From Zanthoxylum bungeanum (Eukaryota; Streptophyta; Magnoliopsida; Sapindales; Rutaceae), in NCBI GenBank assembly GCA_019454045.1, contig SKCR01041573.1:62001-126000 (forward strand): a stretch of DNA of 64,000 nucleotides, in the 5' to 3' direction. Positions 32,214 to 44,423 of the stretch are shown here, in pieces (position 1 is the stretch's first letter; the number at the start of each line of letters is the position of its first letter). A program made the position numbers and the translations under genes. Under the pieces are notes generated by a model. The model was not told where the DNA came from and did not search any database. It was given only the letters and a program-made list of their open reading frames with translations.

Positions 32214-34177
32214 TTTTAGACAATTATGACCCATAGCATCACTATTTGTAAAAGACATTGTGGTTTTTGTACAAATTAAGTATATAGCAATGGAAGTTGC
32301 ATTTTATCATCTATTCGTAATTTGATTACTTAAATATATAAATGATAAAAGTCATTATGATTAGTTCTGGATTATAAGATATGAGACAGTATAAATCCAT
32401 AGAAGTTTAATCATTAAATATCCATAGTCGTAGTATTATCGAGACTGGATATCGATAATGCGGAATAGACTAGTATTTCACTTGTGCGTGTTATGGAAGC
32501 GTAACGACATAGTTCTCATATATTTAAGTATTGGATACTTATGCAAGTGTGATAGGAGGTTGTGTTAACCGATGGTACGGAAACAGCTTCGCTCTGGATA
32601 CACCCCACAGAATCTCATTGGTAGTATGACTATGTGTCTATGGGAATCTGCATCAGGGTAGGTGTATTTGGTCTTAACCTGAGACTTGCATCGCTAGTAC
32701 TTGCGACAATCAATACGCTTTGGTTTTTTTCGTCCAGGACTTTAACAGGTTCTGTGTACGCCTCTTCTAGGTTTATTGAGAATCGTAGTGTATTGGGTGT
32801 GATGTCAAGATGGAAGTATCACTTCAGTCATATGGAGATGATGATCACGCAGGGATACAGAACTGGTACTCTAATTGCTTGCAACCATCGGGATAATATG
32901 ACAAGGTCATGATTATCCGATTAAAGAGACTAGTTGCTTATAATCCGATATATGCTTCATATGGGGCACACACTATTCCAGCCCCAGGTCTTGCATGTGA
33001 CATCCGATACTAGATCGCAATACGCAATACTACGTATACTACGCCTGACAAAAATTATATATTCCATTAAGAATATTTCTGGAGAATTTGGTAGGCACGG
33101 TGCTTTGCTAGAAACCAATCATGTCTCGTAAATCGGTAAAAATGTAGTATGAGGTACGTACGTGTTCGTATAGTCCGACGACCGGATTTACTGCCAACAT
33201 ATCCAGGGATCTCATGGGTCGCTTCCCGAAGATTCACTGATGACTTATGATTCGAACATAATTAATCTAGGATTAAATACGGAGAGATTTTATCTGGGAT
33301 AAAATACTATTTGAAGAGAGAGAACGATTAATTTGGAATTAATCGATAAAATAATATATTCGATATGTTAAACGAAATTAGATTTCGACGCGGAATTAAA
33401 ATTGGATTTTAATTCGGGCTAACGAATTAATTTAGAATTAATTCGCGAGCGACGTGAATAGTAATTTTGCTAGGCATAATTATTTAATTAAATTTGATTT
33501 AATTACGTCCAATAGCAAGTTCGTTAATTCGGAATTAACGAACCCGAGACCGGAATTTGTTTGCGGGCCCACTCGCATTTTGAATTAAAGTGCGGCCCAC
33601 AAGTCACATCGCAAGTCACATCGCCTATCACTTTAGTGATGGAAGTCATGTCACATTTTTTTGTGATTGACAACTAGTCACTATTCATGATGGGAGTTGT
33701 TGAAGGCATTGAATGCCATTTTCCCTCCAATTTGCTTTATTCTTTTTTGGAAAAGGATATACCAAAATGGTGTGAATGACTTTAGTAATTGTTTCAGAAA
33801 CAAAAACACAAGTCTTGCACTCTCTCTCTCCCTCACAGTTTTGGAACCAAAAACACTCTCCCAAATTTTCTTCTTTGGCCGAAAATATCAAAGGAAGAAG
33901 AGGTGATTTTTGTGGCAAAAATCTCCATTGCTAGCACATCAAAGGATCATTCAAGGTGATAGGGAAACCTATCCTTGAGCTTGGAATCAACTCAAAGGCT
34001 TGGAGCTTGGATTTCATCCCCAAATGAGACCTTGGCCGAAACTACAAGGAGAAAATTTTTTGTGTTCAACGCTTCCAACATCCTCTCTTTGTAAGTATGA
34101 TTTCGCCATACTTTAATTTTTGTATTCACATGATTTCTATCCTTATATGATCTTGGATAATGTCTTAGAGACCAACA
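32214..34177 (+). repeat. Copia-3 3' LTR
   Basis: About 1964 bases, matching 23996-25944. The first bases have drifted (TTTTAGACAATT for TGTTAGACAATT). It ends GAGACCAACA, followed by the duplication CTGAT. Confidence 0.92.
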
Positions 34178-34182
34178 CTGAT

Positions 34183-35410
34183 ATCATCTTTATAACATCC
34201 CTAATCCTGGAGATGCTACTGACAGGGAATAGGCCGTACTATTCCCCTGAGCCTCTGTCTCTCTGACACTGCTAATCTCACTTATATACATTCTTATACA
34301 TGGGACCAATGCCCAACTCATCACCATAAATGCATAACACTTTTCCATATTAATTACTCAATTTTACAACACGTGAATAACTCTAATAGTGAACCACCGA
34401 TAATGCATTACATATACAGTATATGACATTTCATGACTGTGACTGACTGGACCCTATTTTTGACTCGACCTGGTGGACCAAATACCCTAGTGACTGCCAT
34501 CAGTATCCATCCTCCTGAGCTCGTCCTCCGAATAAACCTGCAAAACAAAGAAACTGGGAGAGGGGTTAGATCGTTTGAACGATCTAAGTGAGTGGACAAT
34601 TTATAAATAAATACTAAAATGCTTTTGACAACACATGGTTCTAAAATCCAACTTATCTCAAATTTATCTTTTCTGAAATCTCTTTTATAAACTAAAACCA
34701 ACTCTTTCTTACTAAAAGCTTTTCTAAAATTTGGTTTTCTAGAAATCTCTTATAACCTGCTTTTTTTGAAAACTTTATTTCTTGAAAACTGTGTCTGAAA
34801 ACTGTATCTAAAAACTGGTGTCTGTCTCTGAAAACCTGACGTATGGGGGTGTTACGTATCGCCATCCCCCATACGCCTAACTAGAGCTAGGAATGCAAAT
34901 CCATGACTTTGGGGCATTACGTATCGCCGTCCCCCAAGTCACTGAACTAGAAATGGGGGTGTGGATCTATGCTACCCTCCAAGCTCTGAAACTATGATCT
35001 AGGGGTATCTGTCATCCCTAATCTTGAACTAGGATTTGTGGGCGTTATGTATCATTGTTTCCCCAAAACTTTACATGTGCACATGTCCTCTCCGTCAATT
35101 CAATATATGTGACAAGTTACATACTGATGGGGGTTTTTCCCCCATGCCTCGAAAACATAAAACTCATATTTTGAAATCTTCTTTCTTCTAAATTATTTCT
35201 CAAAATATGCTTAATCAAAATATAATTGAAAATGAACTTGGCTAACGCATAAATGCGAGAAAGTAAGTTTTTCATGTAAAATAACAAAATGAAAATCAAC
35301 TTAAAGGGAAAGTGTCCACTTACTTATTTGGAACTTGCTGGTGACGTCTTACAATGGTGGCGGAACCGCATCTCCTGGTGATAATCTGTATTGGTTGAAG
35401 CTTGAAGGAG
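34183..35410. repeat. Ty3/gypsy-type LTR remnant
   Basis: Starts near TATAACATCCC (34191-34201), like the TGTAACACCC terminus common in plant Ty3 LTRs. Just across copia-3 the sequence GCTCTGATATCA (rejoined over the copia-3 site) resembles the reverse complement of an initiator-Met primer site, so the LTR may be the 5' LTR of a minus-strand element. It shares with 53781-56357 an ACCTGCAAAAC stretch near 34536 and a set of hairpin-forming repeats (34840-35145). Degenerate, no coding content. Confidence 0.6.
34840..35145. repeat. Hairpin-forming repeats around a TTACGTATCG core
   Basis: Unit 1 (34840-34875) has perfect 10-bp arms CGTATGGGGG / CCCCCATACG around a 16-base loop containing TTACGTATCGCC. 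Unit 2 (34905-34940) has arms GACTTTGGGG / CCCCCAAGTC with one mismatch around the same loop. Two more decayed units lie near 34996-35023 and 35036-35058. A simple hairpin ATGGGGG-TTTTT-CCCCCAT is at 35127-35145. The arms differ between units while staying complementary. Confidence 0.8.
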
Positions 35411-35418
35411 TGACCAAT

Positions 35419-37210
35419 TGACCGGTGCATAATCACACGCGTATAACGCAAGCGCACGTATCATTCAAGTAGTATAAAAATATCGATCCCACGAGGACTT
35501 AATTCCTACTGTTGTTATTAATTATTGATACTATTTATTTACAGGTATCCAATTATAAGGGAGAAGAGAATGATTGTTTTTGGTTGGTTGAATATGGATT
35601 TGCTTAAATAAAATAAACAAAAGAAAATACTAAGAAAAATAAATAAAAGACACAAAGATCTAGGATTGTGATTCCACACAATATTATCCTAAAGATGAAT
35701 TGATTCTCTTATATATGTGTAATAAGTCAGTTTGCTAACCTGAAACACGAAGATATGCAAAAGCATCTGTCGATGGTTAGATGCAAATACCCAAATAACC
35801 CAATTAATCATATGTCTATGTTAACCAAGTTACTTGAATTCATTAAGTTCAAGTTCCAAAAGTGGCTACCCCCGCCCGACAGGTATATGTCTATCCTGTA
35901 AGGAAATCTATTAACGGGTTATATATCCTCAAAGAAAATCGTGGGCTATTGAATCTAAGGCTGAAACCTAAAATCCCTTCGTCAAGTTCATTTTAAGTTT
36001 ACCAAATCAATCTTATTAATGGCCAATTAACAAGAAGCATTAAGCTTAAGACTCAATAAACAAACTAAAGAATTACCCATAAAAAGAAAATCAATTATTA
36101 AGTGTGTGGATATTGTGTTTCATCACTTCCCTAGAATAAAAATAAAATGATGGGGGTTGGGGATCCACCTTTACTATTTTTAATTTAGAAATCTCTTTTA
36201 CTATAATATAGAATTTATCAGTGATATTACCAACCAGCCATATAGGCGGTATCCTCATTAAGTCAGATTTTAATGAAGTCCAACCGACCATAAAGGCGGT
36301 ATCATTATTTGTCCATAAACCAGCCATATAGGCGGTAATCATCTGTCACATAAACACCAGCCATATAGGCGGTGTCACATTATGTCAAATAAATAAAACC
36401 AGCCATTAAGGCGGTATAACCTTTTATGTTAAATTATAATTTCCATATTATAATTAAGGGAGATTAATCTAAACTAAAATAATAAAAGCTTCACCCTTCC
36501 CCCTAGCGGAAATCTAACTACAAAACATAAAAGAAAAGAAAAGAAAAGAAACTATTATTACTGAAAATAAAAATGCAAAAATTAAATATTGAAAATAAAT
36601 ACAAACAAGATGCAATCCTTAAATTACTTACAAAAACCTAAGGAAAGCATGAGAATTACAAATGAAATGGCTTGGTATTTATAGGAAAATCTAAAGGCTT
36701 CCACCAATTTCTCCACTAATTGCTCCACCAAACACTCCACCAAACATGGCACCAAACAAGGCACCAAACATGGCACAAAACACTCCACCAAACATGCTTG
36801 CATGTTGGTGGAAGTTTGACAAATTTTTATATTTTTGATAATGACTTTTGTAATTAAACGTAACATAATTTCGGATTGTTCATCAATTTCGGTCATGAAA
36901 TCTTCGGAATTCGAACTTAATTTTTCTTCAAAGTTATAGATCTTTGAGTCTTATTTAATCTGAAACTTGAATCACCTTAATCCGATATCAGAGTAAACAG
37001 TTATACTCAAACTACGACAGTTGCGCAAAACTGAAATTTCCGAAATTTTACTTCCTGACACGAATAATTTATGTTTTCGCCATTTTTTTGCTCTGATTTT
37101 CATCGTTTTAGCCCCAAGTTGATTTCATTAAGTCCCGATACTTTATTTATCTACAAAACATATAAAAATACATTAAAACGTTCATCAAACTGAAAAACTA
37201 AACAAAATAC
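35419..37210 (-). repeat. Athila-1 left (3') LTR, interrupted by copia-4
   Basis: Matches 47057-48713 closely. It begins TGACCGGTGCATAATCACAC on the plus strand. It contains about five spaced copies of GCCATATAGGCGGT (36236-36420) and a stretch of about 11-base CACCAAACATGG-like repeats (36726-36798). The last part of the LTR is cut off where copia-4 inserted after AATAC at 37206-37210. Confidence 0.85.
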
Positions 37211-39109
37211 TGTTGGGAAGCGGCCGCGAGTGCGCAGCGGAAAATAAAATTATTATGTCGCTTTCCCTTTGCCCAAGACCCATTTGTTTTTATTATTCTA
37301 CCAGCCTAGGCATGTTACTATATATTCTAAGCATAAAACTTATAAAACATGCAAAGAACATAAACCTAAACATGCTAACTATCATAAAAACTCTAATTAA
37401 AATAAAGAAAGAAAAATACTTACTTGAACCGAAGACTCCTTCAGTCTTCCCTCCAATCTACAAACTTTTCTCGAACTCAGCAAGCTCTTCCACGTTCCAA
37501 AGAGCCACCCAAGTGTGTAGCCTCCAAAGATGCACACACCAAAGCCAAAACTCAACGGCAAGACTACGCCTTGAGTGCACGGGTATTTTGTCTTTGGTGC
37601 TAGCCTAGGCAAATACCTCAAAACTTTTAACTCAAGGTTCTCTAGTCAATTAGAATTAATGATCCTCAAAATCAGTGGCTTACTCTAAAACTTTAGAGTT
37701 GCTCACTTATATAAACCCAAGATATGAAAGGTTTTGGTGTAAAATTTGTGAAGAATTCTTTGGGTTTATATAGTGCTCCAAAGACAACAAAATTAATTAA
37801 GAATCCGATGTGGATAAAATCTAATTTAATCTTAGCCATTGGATCTTAATTTAGTGGTTTAATTAGATTATAAGACCCTAATAAGAGTTTGGGCCGAATT
37901 GGAATTCAAAACAAATAAATTTCACATTACTATTCACATGAATAGTAATTTTCTTTTTTTTTCCAAATCCCAAAGTGCTCCTATCGTCATTCACCAATCC
38001 CTAAGCCACTATGGAACCTCATAAATGACCTGTTTAATAATTAAACACATTGAACCATTTATGAACAATTTCTACAACAATCATATAAGTTGTTATATTT
38101 GTACTTTGTTGTGTGTGACCTTTTGGGTTCCCCTCAATTTGGACATGAAATGAATCATGATAATTTAATCGAACATAAATTATCCTCCGATCAGATGGTC
38201 GTTCAATTTTAATGACCAAGGTTGACATCTAGTAACATGCCAAGGCCCTCAAATGAGAAGGAAAGATATATATACCCATTCTGTATGCGATTTACAAATG
38301 ATACGGTACCTCGCCTCACTGTATCCCCACCTATTGACCTAGGGTACAAAAAGTGTCTACTCATATGGTCAAAGGTATGATGTTGATAGTGTCATGAATC
38401 GTGCTAACCCAAGAATCTAACATAATTCTTTCGCTATGGCCACAGTCTCAAGCCTGATCACATATATCAACCCGCGAACTGGAATACTACTCTTATAAGA
38501 AAATATTATCCAAGAGAGTGGCGATTCTCTTTTGTATCTTTACAAACTTCATGTGTTTCAACAAATGACCCAATCATACCCTTATAACCAGATCTTTTGA
38601 ACCGGGGAAGGAGAATGTCGAATTTATTTAATCCACACATAAGATTGTAAAGACCTCAAGTCTAAGGACTAGTCATATAATCGATACATGAAAGTTCTCA
38701 CAGACACATGGGATAAACACTCCATATGAAAACTTTCAGCGGTCAGTTCGATGGACACGAGCAACTCATGCATCTATGTGATACACCAAGCGGACGGATC
38801 TCCGCTAGTAGCCTATGAGATGGTTATCCCACTTAAAGGCGGATGATATCATCATGCTAGTCTCTTCGCTTTGTGAACGCCCAGATTATTTACAAAACTA
38901 TGACTATGAACATTTAAGAGTAATGATTCTCATAAGGCGTGGAAGCCATCGTCTTATTACTCCAAGGGCTTTATTACAGTGTTGATGATTCATATATGTT
39001 ATGTAAGACACGTATAATAAAGATTGCCATTTTATTAATTAATGAAAATATTACATATACATGTACATATAGCCCATCCACTAGTTAGGTATAGGGCATA
39101 TCCCTAATA
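37211..39109 (-). repeat. Copia-4 3' LTR
   Basis: About 1.9 kb, TGTTGGGAAG to CATATCCCTAATA on the plus strand. The terminal TG of the element strand has drifted to TA. It starts with a NotI-like GCGGCCGC stretch and is complete compared with the truncated partner. Confidence 0.88.
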
Positions 39110-39123
39110 ATCTCCCACTTGCA
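39110..39123 (-). other. Polypurine tract of copia-4
   Basis: Minus-strand TGCAAGTGGGAGAT directly before the 3' LTR, a near-perfect copia polypurine tract. Confidence 0.85.
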
Positions 39124-39837
39124 CTATAGCCAACTAGTATGAATCTGGACACCATACTCTCGGGTGTGCCTATCATGATTTTGTTGAGTCCGCCCTTTAG
39201 TCATAAAATCTGCAAGATTATCTTCTGTGGGTATTTTCTCTATAATAACTTCTTTTCTCTCAACAATCTCCCTGATGAGACGAAGTCGCCTGAGTACATG
39301 CTTAGATTTCTGGTGGGACCTTGGTTCATTTGATTGAGCAATGGCGCACGTGTTGTCACAGTACATTGTGACGCCATTCTTTATCAAGGGAAGCACTTCC
39401 AGCTCCGTGATGAACTTCTTTATTCAGACTGATTCTTTAGCTACCTCAGATGCTACAATATACTCGTCTTCAGTGGTGGATTCCATTGTAGTTGACTACT
39501 TTGAGCTTTTCCAACTTACAGCACCGCCATTTAAAGTAAATAGATATCCCATTTGCTATCTGTTGTCATCCATATCGGTCTGAAAGCTCGCATCACAGTA
39601 ACCAATGAATTTCATCTCAGAACAATCTCCGTATGTCAAGAACACATCCTTAGTTCTTCTCAGATACTTAAGGATTGTTTTGACAGCTGCCCAGTGTTGC
39701 TCACCAGGATTTGCCTGATACCTGCTTGTTATGCTAAGAGCATAAGAGACATCAGGTCTTGTATATAGCATGGCGTACATGATCGATCCTATTACTGAAG
39801 CATAAGGGATCCTACTCATACGCTCTATATATGAATG
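39124..39837 (-). pseudogene. Copia-4 RNase H
   Basis: Frames 39556-39819 (YASVIGSIMYAMLYTRPDVSY, HWAAVKTILKYLRRTKD, DASFQTDMDD) and 39124-39396 (YCDNTCAIAQSNEPRSHQKS, IVERKEVIIEKIPTEDNLAD) form the RT end and RNase H. The middle near 39400-39555 has lost its frame. The codon after SHQ is lysine, so the stop shared by copia-1/3/6 is absent here. Confidence 0.9.
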
Positions 39838-40770
39838 AGTATGTGGACGTTGCTCCTTAGATAATTTGATTCCATGTCAAGTAGGTAAATTACCTCTTTT
39901 GGAATCTTCTATTTCGAACCTTTTCAAAACTTTATATATGTACGTAGATTGAGAATGTCATAACAACCTCTTAGATCTATTACGGTAGATCTTAATGCCA
40001 ATGATGTAGGCTGCTTCTCCCAAATCTTCATGGAGAAATTCTGAGATAACCATTACTTGGTGGCTTGCATCATGGGAATATCATTCCCGATGATTAATAT
40101 GTCATCGACATATAATACAAGAAATACAACAGCACTCCCACTACTTTTTTGTAAACACAAGGCTCGTCTACATTTTTTATGAAGTCAAATTCTTTGATTG
40201 TCTCATCAAATCGTATATTTCAATTTCTGGAGGCTTGCTTGAGTCCATAAATGGATCGTTTAAGCTTGCAACTTTATTATGATCATCCTTAGATGCAAAC
40301 CCCTCAGGTTGTGTCATATAGACTTCCTCTACGAGGTTCCCATTAAGGAAAGCTGTTTTGACATCCATCTGCCAAATCTCATAATCAAAGTGTGCAGCTA
40401 GTGCCAGTAAAATTTGAATGGACTTTATCATTGCAACAGGCGAGAAGGTTTCGTCATAGTCAATTCCTTGGATTTGTCTATAACCTTTCACCACCAACCT
40501 AGCCTTATAGGTTTGGATGTTGCCTTCAGCATCAGTTTTACGCTGTAAATCCACTTGCAGCCTATGGGTTTTATCCTTCAGGTGCATCTACCAAGTCCCA
40601 GACTTGATTCTGATACATAGAGTCTATTTCGGAATTCATGGCCTCAAGCCACTTGACTGAATCAATGTCCGCATTGCTTCGTCATAACTGGTGGGATCGT
40701 CCTTATCAATGACCTGATCATGTTCTTCATCAATATGGAAACCATATCTTTCAGGCTCATGTCTTTCCCT
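39838..40770 (-). pseudogene. Copia-4 reverse transcriptase
   Basis: Frame 40177-40587 contains [40 protein letters not shown] and the first catalytic Asp ([11 protein letters not shown]). The catalytic YVDD is readable at 40101-40112 in another frame. Small indels split the gene near 40060-40200 and at 40587, so no full RT can be read. Confidence 0.9.
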
Positions 40771-41560
40771 ACCAGACCTTCTAAGTTCATAACCTTGTGG
40801 TTGTTCCGTTGCTGCCCTTTTGAGGGGCCTGGGGTTTAGTTCTATGTTAGTTTTTTCTTCTCGTACCTCATCGAGGTCAAGTCTACTCCCACTATATTTC
40901 TTGAGAAGGAATTCATTCTCTAGAAATTTAGCATTTCATGGGACAAATGTTCTTTGTTCATTTGGGACGTAGAACACGTGTGCTCTTGAGTTCAATGCAT
41001 ATCATACAAACTTACATTTAACTGCCATATCATCCAATTTGTTAGTTTGTGTGAGCTTGACATATGCGTCACATCCCCAAATTCTTAGATAACTAAGACT
41101 ATGACATTTCCCAGACCATAACTCATATGATGTTTGACTAACAGTCTTGGAAGGAACTTGGTTTAGTAGTAGTGTTGCAGTTTCTAAAGCAAGACCCCAA
41201 AATGAAAGAGGTATCCGTGTCTGGCATCATTGATCGGGCCATATCTAATAATGTCTGATTTCTCCTTTCGGAGACCCCATTATGCTGTGGAGTTCCTGGA
41301 GGAGTCCACTGGGAAACAATGCCATTTTCTCTAAAGTAATCTTGAAATTCGTTGCTTAAGTATTCACCACCTCGGTCAGACCTTAGTGACTTAATACTTT
41401 TATTAAGCTGGTTTTCTACTTCAGCCTTGAAGTCTTTGAATTTCTCAAAGGCTTCAGATTTGTACCGCATAAGGTACACGTACCCATATCGCGAATGATC
41501 ATCGATAAAGGTAATGAAGTAGGAGAATCCACCTCTAGTGGTGACTGACATTGGTCCGCA
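40771..41560 (-). pseudogene. Copia-4 integrase
   Basis: Frame 41138-41551 holds RGGFSYFITFIDDHSRYGYV, RSDRGGEYLSNEFQDY (second catalytic Asp) and TPPGTPQHNGVSERRNQTLL with the catalytic Glu. The first catalytic Asp block lies just before the frame start, near 41555-41575. After LDMARSMM the frame is shifted. The C-terminal region to about 40771 is only recognisable in scattered pieces such as the SERVRRSGRERHEPERYGF linker near 40750-40790. Confidence 0.88.
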
Positions 41561-42160
41561 TACATCAGAGTGTATAAGTTCTCATGTCTCTGCTGCACGC
41601 TGTCATTTACCTTTGAAGGGTAATTTGGTCATTTTACCAAGTAAACAAGACTCACAAGTTCCATAATTTTTATATTTGAAGGGTTTGAAATACCCATCCT
41701 TATGTAGCTTAGTTAATCTTATTTCATTGATATGACCTAAGCGACTGTGCCATAGAAGTGATTCATTGAGATTATTCGAGTTAACGTTGTATATATTAGA
41801 GGTTGAACATTCTTTGTTAGTTTGAAAGACATAAATACCATTATTCAAAATACCATCTCCATATTTTATTTCATTAAAATAAATAGAACATTCATTACAA
41901 CTTATTAGGCATGAAAAGCCTTTATTACATAAAGAAGAAATTGAAATGATGTTCTTTACTAGAGAAGGTACATAAACACAATCTTCTAAGTCTAAAACTA
42001 AACCATTCGACAAAACTAATGAATAATTCCCCACGCACAATGCAGCCAATTTTGCTCCATTACCCATGCGTAAGTCAACCTCCCCATGACGGAGTCTCCT
42101 ACTGTTTCTCAGGCCCTGCATATTGTTACACAAGTGAGTCCCACAACTGGTGTCAAGCAC
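41561..42160 (-). pseudogene. Copia-4 protease and GAG-pre-integrase
   Basis: Frame 41603-42160: the protease site reads LDTSCGTHLCNN, with Ser in place of the Gly of DTG, followed by VDLRMGNGAKLAALCVGNYS and CVYVPSLVKNIISISSLCN. The zinc domain of the integrase comes next (SLLWHSRLGHINEIRLTKL, YGTCESCLLGKM; His and Cys pairs intact). A TGA immediately upstream, where a Trp is expected, separates it from gag. Confidence 0.9.
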
Positions 42161-43042
42161 TCAAGTATAAGGTTCATAGTTTTGAGAATATAGTTCAATC
42201 ATATACAACATACCTGAAGCATTGGGATTCTTGTCCTCTTGGGCTTCCCTAGCTTCATTGGCTTTCAAGGATCTGCAGCGTTTCTTCCAATGACCCTTCT
42301 TTCCACAAAAGAAACATTTCCCTTTTCCCTTTTTCCTCTCCACCTTACCATTGGGCTTTAGGTGATTTGGAGCCTTGGCCTTGCCCTTATTTTTCTTTGG
42401 GCCTCGTGGCTTCAGGTCCGTACCCGTAAGCATGATAGAGGTTTTAAGCTCCGGTTTCAAGTCCTTCTCTGCTTGCTTTATCAGATTGTGCAATTCTGCT
42501 AAAGTAGCTTCTTTATCAGATGGATGAAACTGCATAATAAAGTTAGAGAATTATTTTGGTAAGGACTGAAGAATCAGATCGTGACCTATCTCATAATCCA
42601 TGATGAACCCGAGGTTGGCCAATTTTTCAATGTGGCCAATCATCTTAAGCACATGTCCACTAACAGATCATTCCTTATAACTTATTTGGAATAAGGCACA
42701 TGACATTTGGAATCTCACGGTATGAACGGAAGTTGCATACAACTCATTCAATTGAAAGATGATGGTTTGAGCATCCATATCTTCGTGAGCTTTCTGAAGT
42801 TCGTCCGACATAGAGCCAACCATTATGCAAACTGCTTGCTCATCATCGACGTGTTTCTTCCAAGCATCAAATATATCTTGGTCAGCATCCTCTACGGGTT
42901 CAGGGGGAAATGGTCTTTCAAGAACATAGAAAATCTTTTATTTTCGTAAGATAATTTTAAGGCTTCTAAACCAGTCATTGTAGTTGTCCCCTTTGAGCTT
43001 ATGCTCATCAAGGATGGAACGAAGTGATACTCTGTTTGCCAT
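42161..43042 (-). pseudogene. Copia-4 gag
   Basis: Start at 43042 (MANRVSLRSILDEHKLKGDN), in the position and style of copia gag. The N-terminal half has stops (near 42938 and in 42540-42670). The C-terminal part (42161-42535) is open and holds an intact zinc knuckle, C74-x2-C77-x4-H82-x4-C87 (CFFCGKKGHWKKRC), preceded by a lysine-rich stretch. Confidence 0.9.
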
Positions 43043-44410
43043 TTGAATGTTTGTGAAATATTTTAACCCACTTGTTTAGAGAAAATGTTAAAATTAGGAA
43101 TATGTTTTCATTAATGTTTTATAATAACATGGGCTTTTAATATTATGAAGTTGCTCCCACTCAATTATTTTAAAATTTTAAGCAAATCGCATCAACCCCA
43201 ATATGATGGATTTCTTGTGGGCAAGGATCTCATTATCATCATTTCATAACTCCGACTAGGGCCGATCATTATAAAATATGATAATTAGGTAGGTTCCCAA
43301 CCAATTTATGATATAAATCACAATTCCTTGATCATTGGGTTGGGCAATCAAACATGCCATAGCTTATGCTAGACCTTGTGGACACCCAATCTTTGCCACT
43401 AAGTTATAAGACCACGCCTAAGGGTTGCTGCGTCTTATGACTCAGAAAAGTAAAACCATTGTCAATAGTACGATTTAGGGACAAATTGGTATTGGTCAGT
43501 CTGGTAAAGCCTAGTCCTGCCATACGGTTTAAGCCCTTGGGGTCTATACTTTACAATGGGAGGCAAATTTTAGATTTAAATTATTATTGAGTATTTTAGC
43601 AAGTTTAAGTGAATAACTGTCAAATGGATTCCTCCATTGAAAATTCCCCAGAGGGAGGGTGGAGCGAACTCTCTTAAGTACCCTTACCTCTTAGGCTCTT
43701 ATTGCCTTGGTGACATGAATAAAAAATAGATCATCCAAATTAGTCCAACACTTTAAATATGCTTTAAGGTCAGCTTTGAGTAAATGATTATCTATATGTC
43801 TTCACAGCTTTTCCTTTTGGCTATAAAAAGGTAGTGAGTGAAGGAACACACCAAATCATTATCTAACTCTAGTAATACCTTTGGTTAAATTAACTTTAGT
43901 TTGGAAAGTTTTATTAACCCATTGGTCCCAACCCACTTGTATCTTTTATAATATCTTTTATTATAAACAAGTGATTTATATTTATTAACCTTAAATGTAA
44001 TAAATCTCTAAGTTCATCACGGAATAATTACTTAGCTAAGGGATAAGCAATACACTCTATATTTCTTAGAAAGTCTCTAGATACTTGCACCCTAAAATAA
44101 TCATGCCAATTCTAATCATACATAGAATCATCAAGCATATGAGTTTTAATATGTTGGAATTATTTTAGGCATTAAATAACTTTGATTAATATTTAATTAT
44201 GATATTGCATTTTATTTTATTCAAATAAATTTACTATTCACGTTTTTCTGCAGATGTGTGAACTTTAAATGCAATTTCACAATTCAAATATTAACCAAAT
44301 CATGCAAAACTTGTGCCTAAAATTAAGTTCAGGGTGTTAGCTTTCCAACGAGATTTTAAACACCCAATGTTGAGTTCAAATGAGAAAGAACTAATCAAAA
44401 AAAAAGCGGC
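43043..44410 (-). other. Copia-4 leader
   Basis: About 1.37 kb AT-rich untranslated sequence between primer site and gag. I see no gene and no strong internal repeat. Confidence 0.7.
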
Positions 44411-44422
44411 GACCTGATACCA
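44411..44422 (-). other. Primer-binding site of copia-4
   Basis: Minus-strand TGGTATCAGGTC, one base inside the LTR, matching the initiator-Met tRNA site TGGTATCAGAGC in its first nine bases. Confidence 0.85.
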
Positions 44423-44423
44423 C

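Larger units (their letters stand above)
23996..34177 (+). mobile_element. Copia-3: Ty1/copia LTR retrotransposon, same family as copia-1, plus strand
   Basis: Full-length decayed element with both LTRs and a perfect 5-bp target duplication CTGAT (23991-23995 and 34178-34182). It carries an initiator-Met-type primer site, leader, gag, protease, integrase, RT, RNase H and polypurine tract in Ty1/copia order. It is closely related to copia-1 over LTRs and interior but inverted relative to it, so 863-21248 and this element form a large interrupted inverted repeat. Many stops are C-to-T changes (CAA to TAA). RNase H carries a local triplication. Confidence 0.95.
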
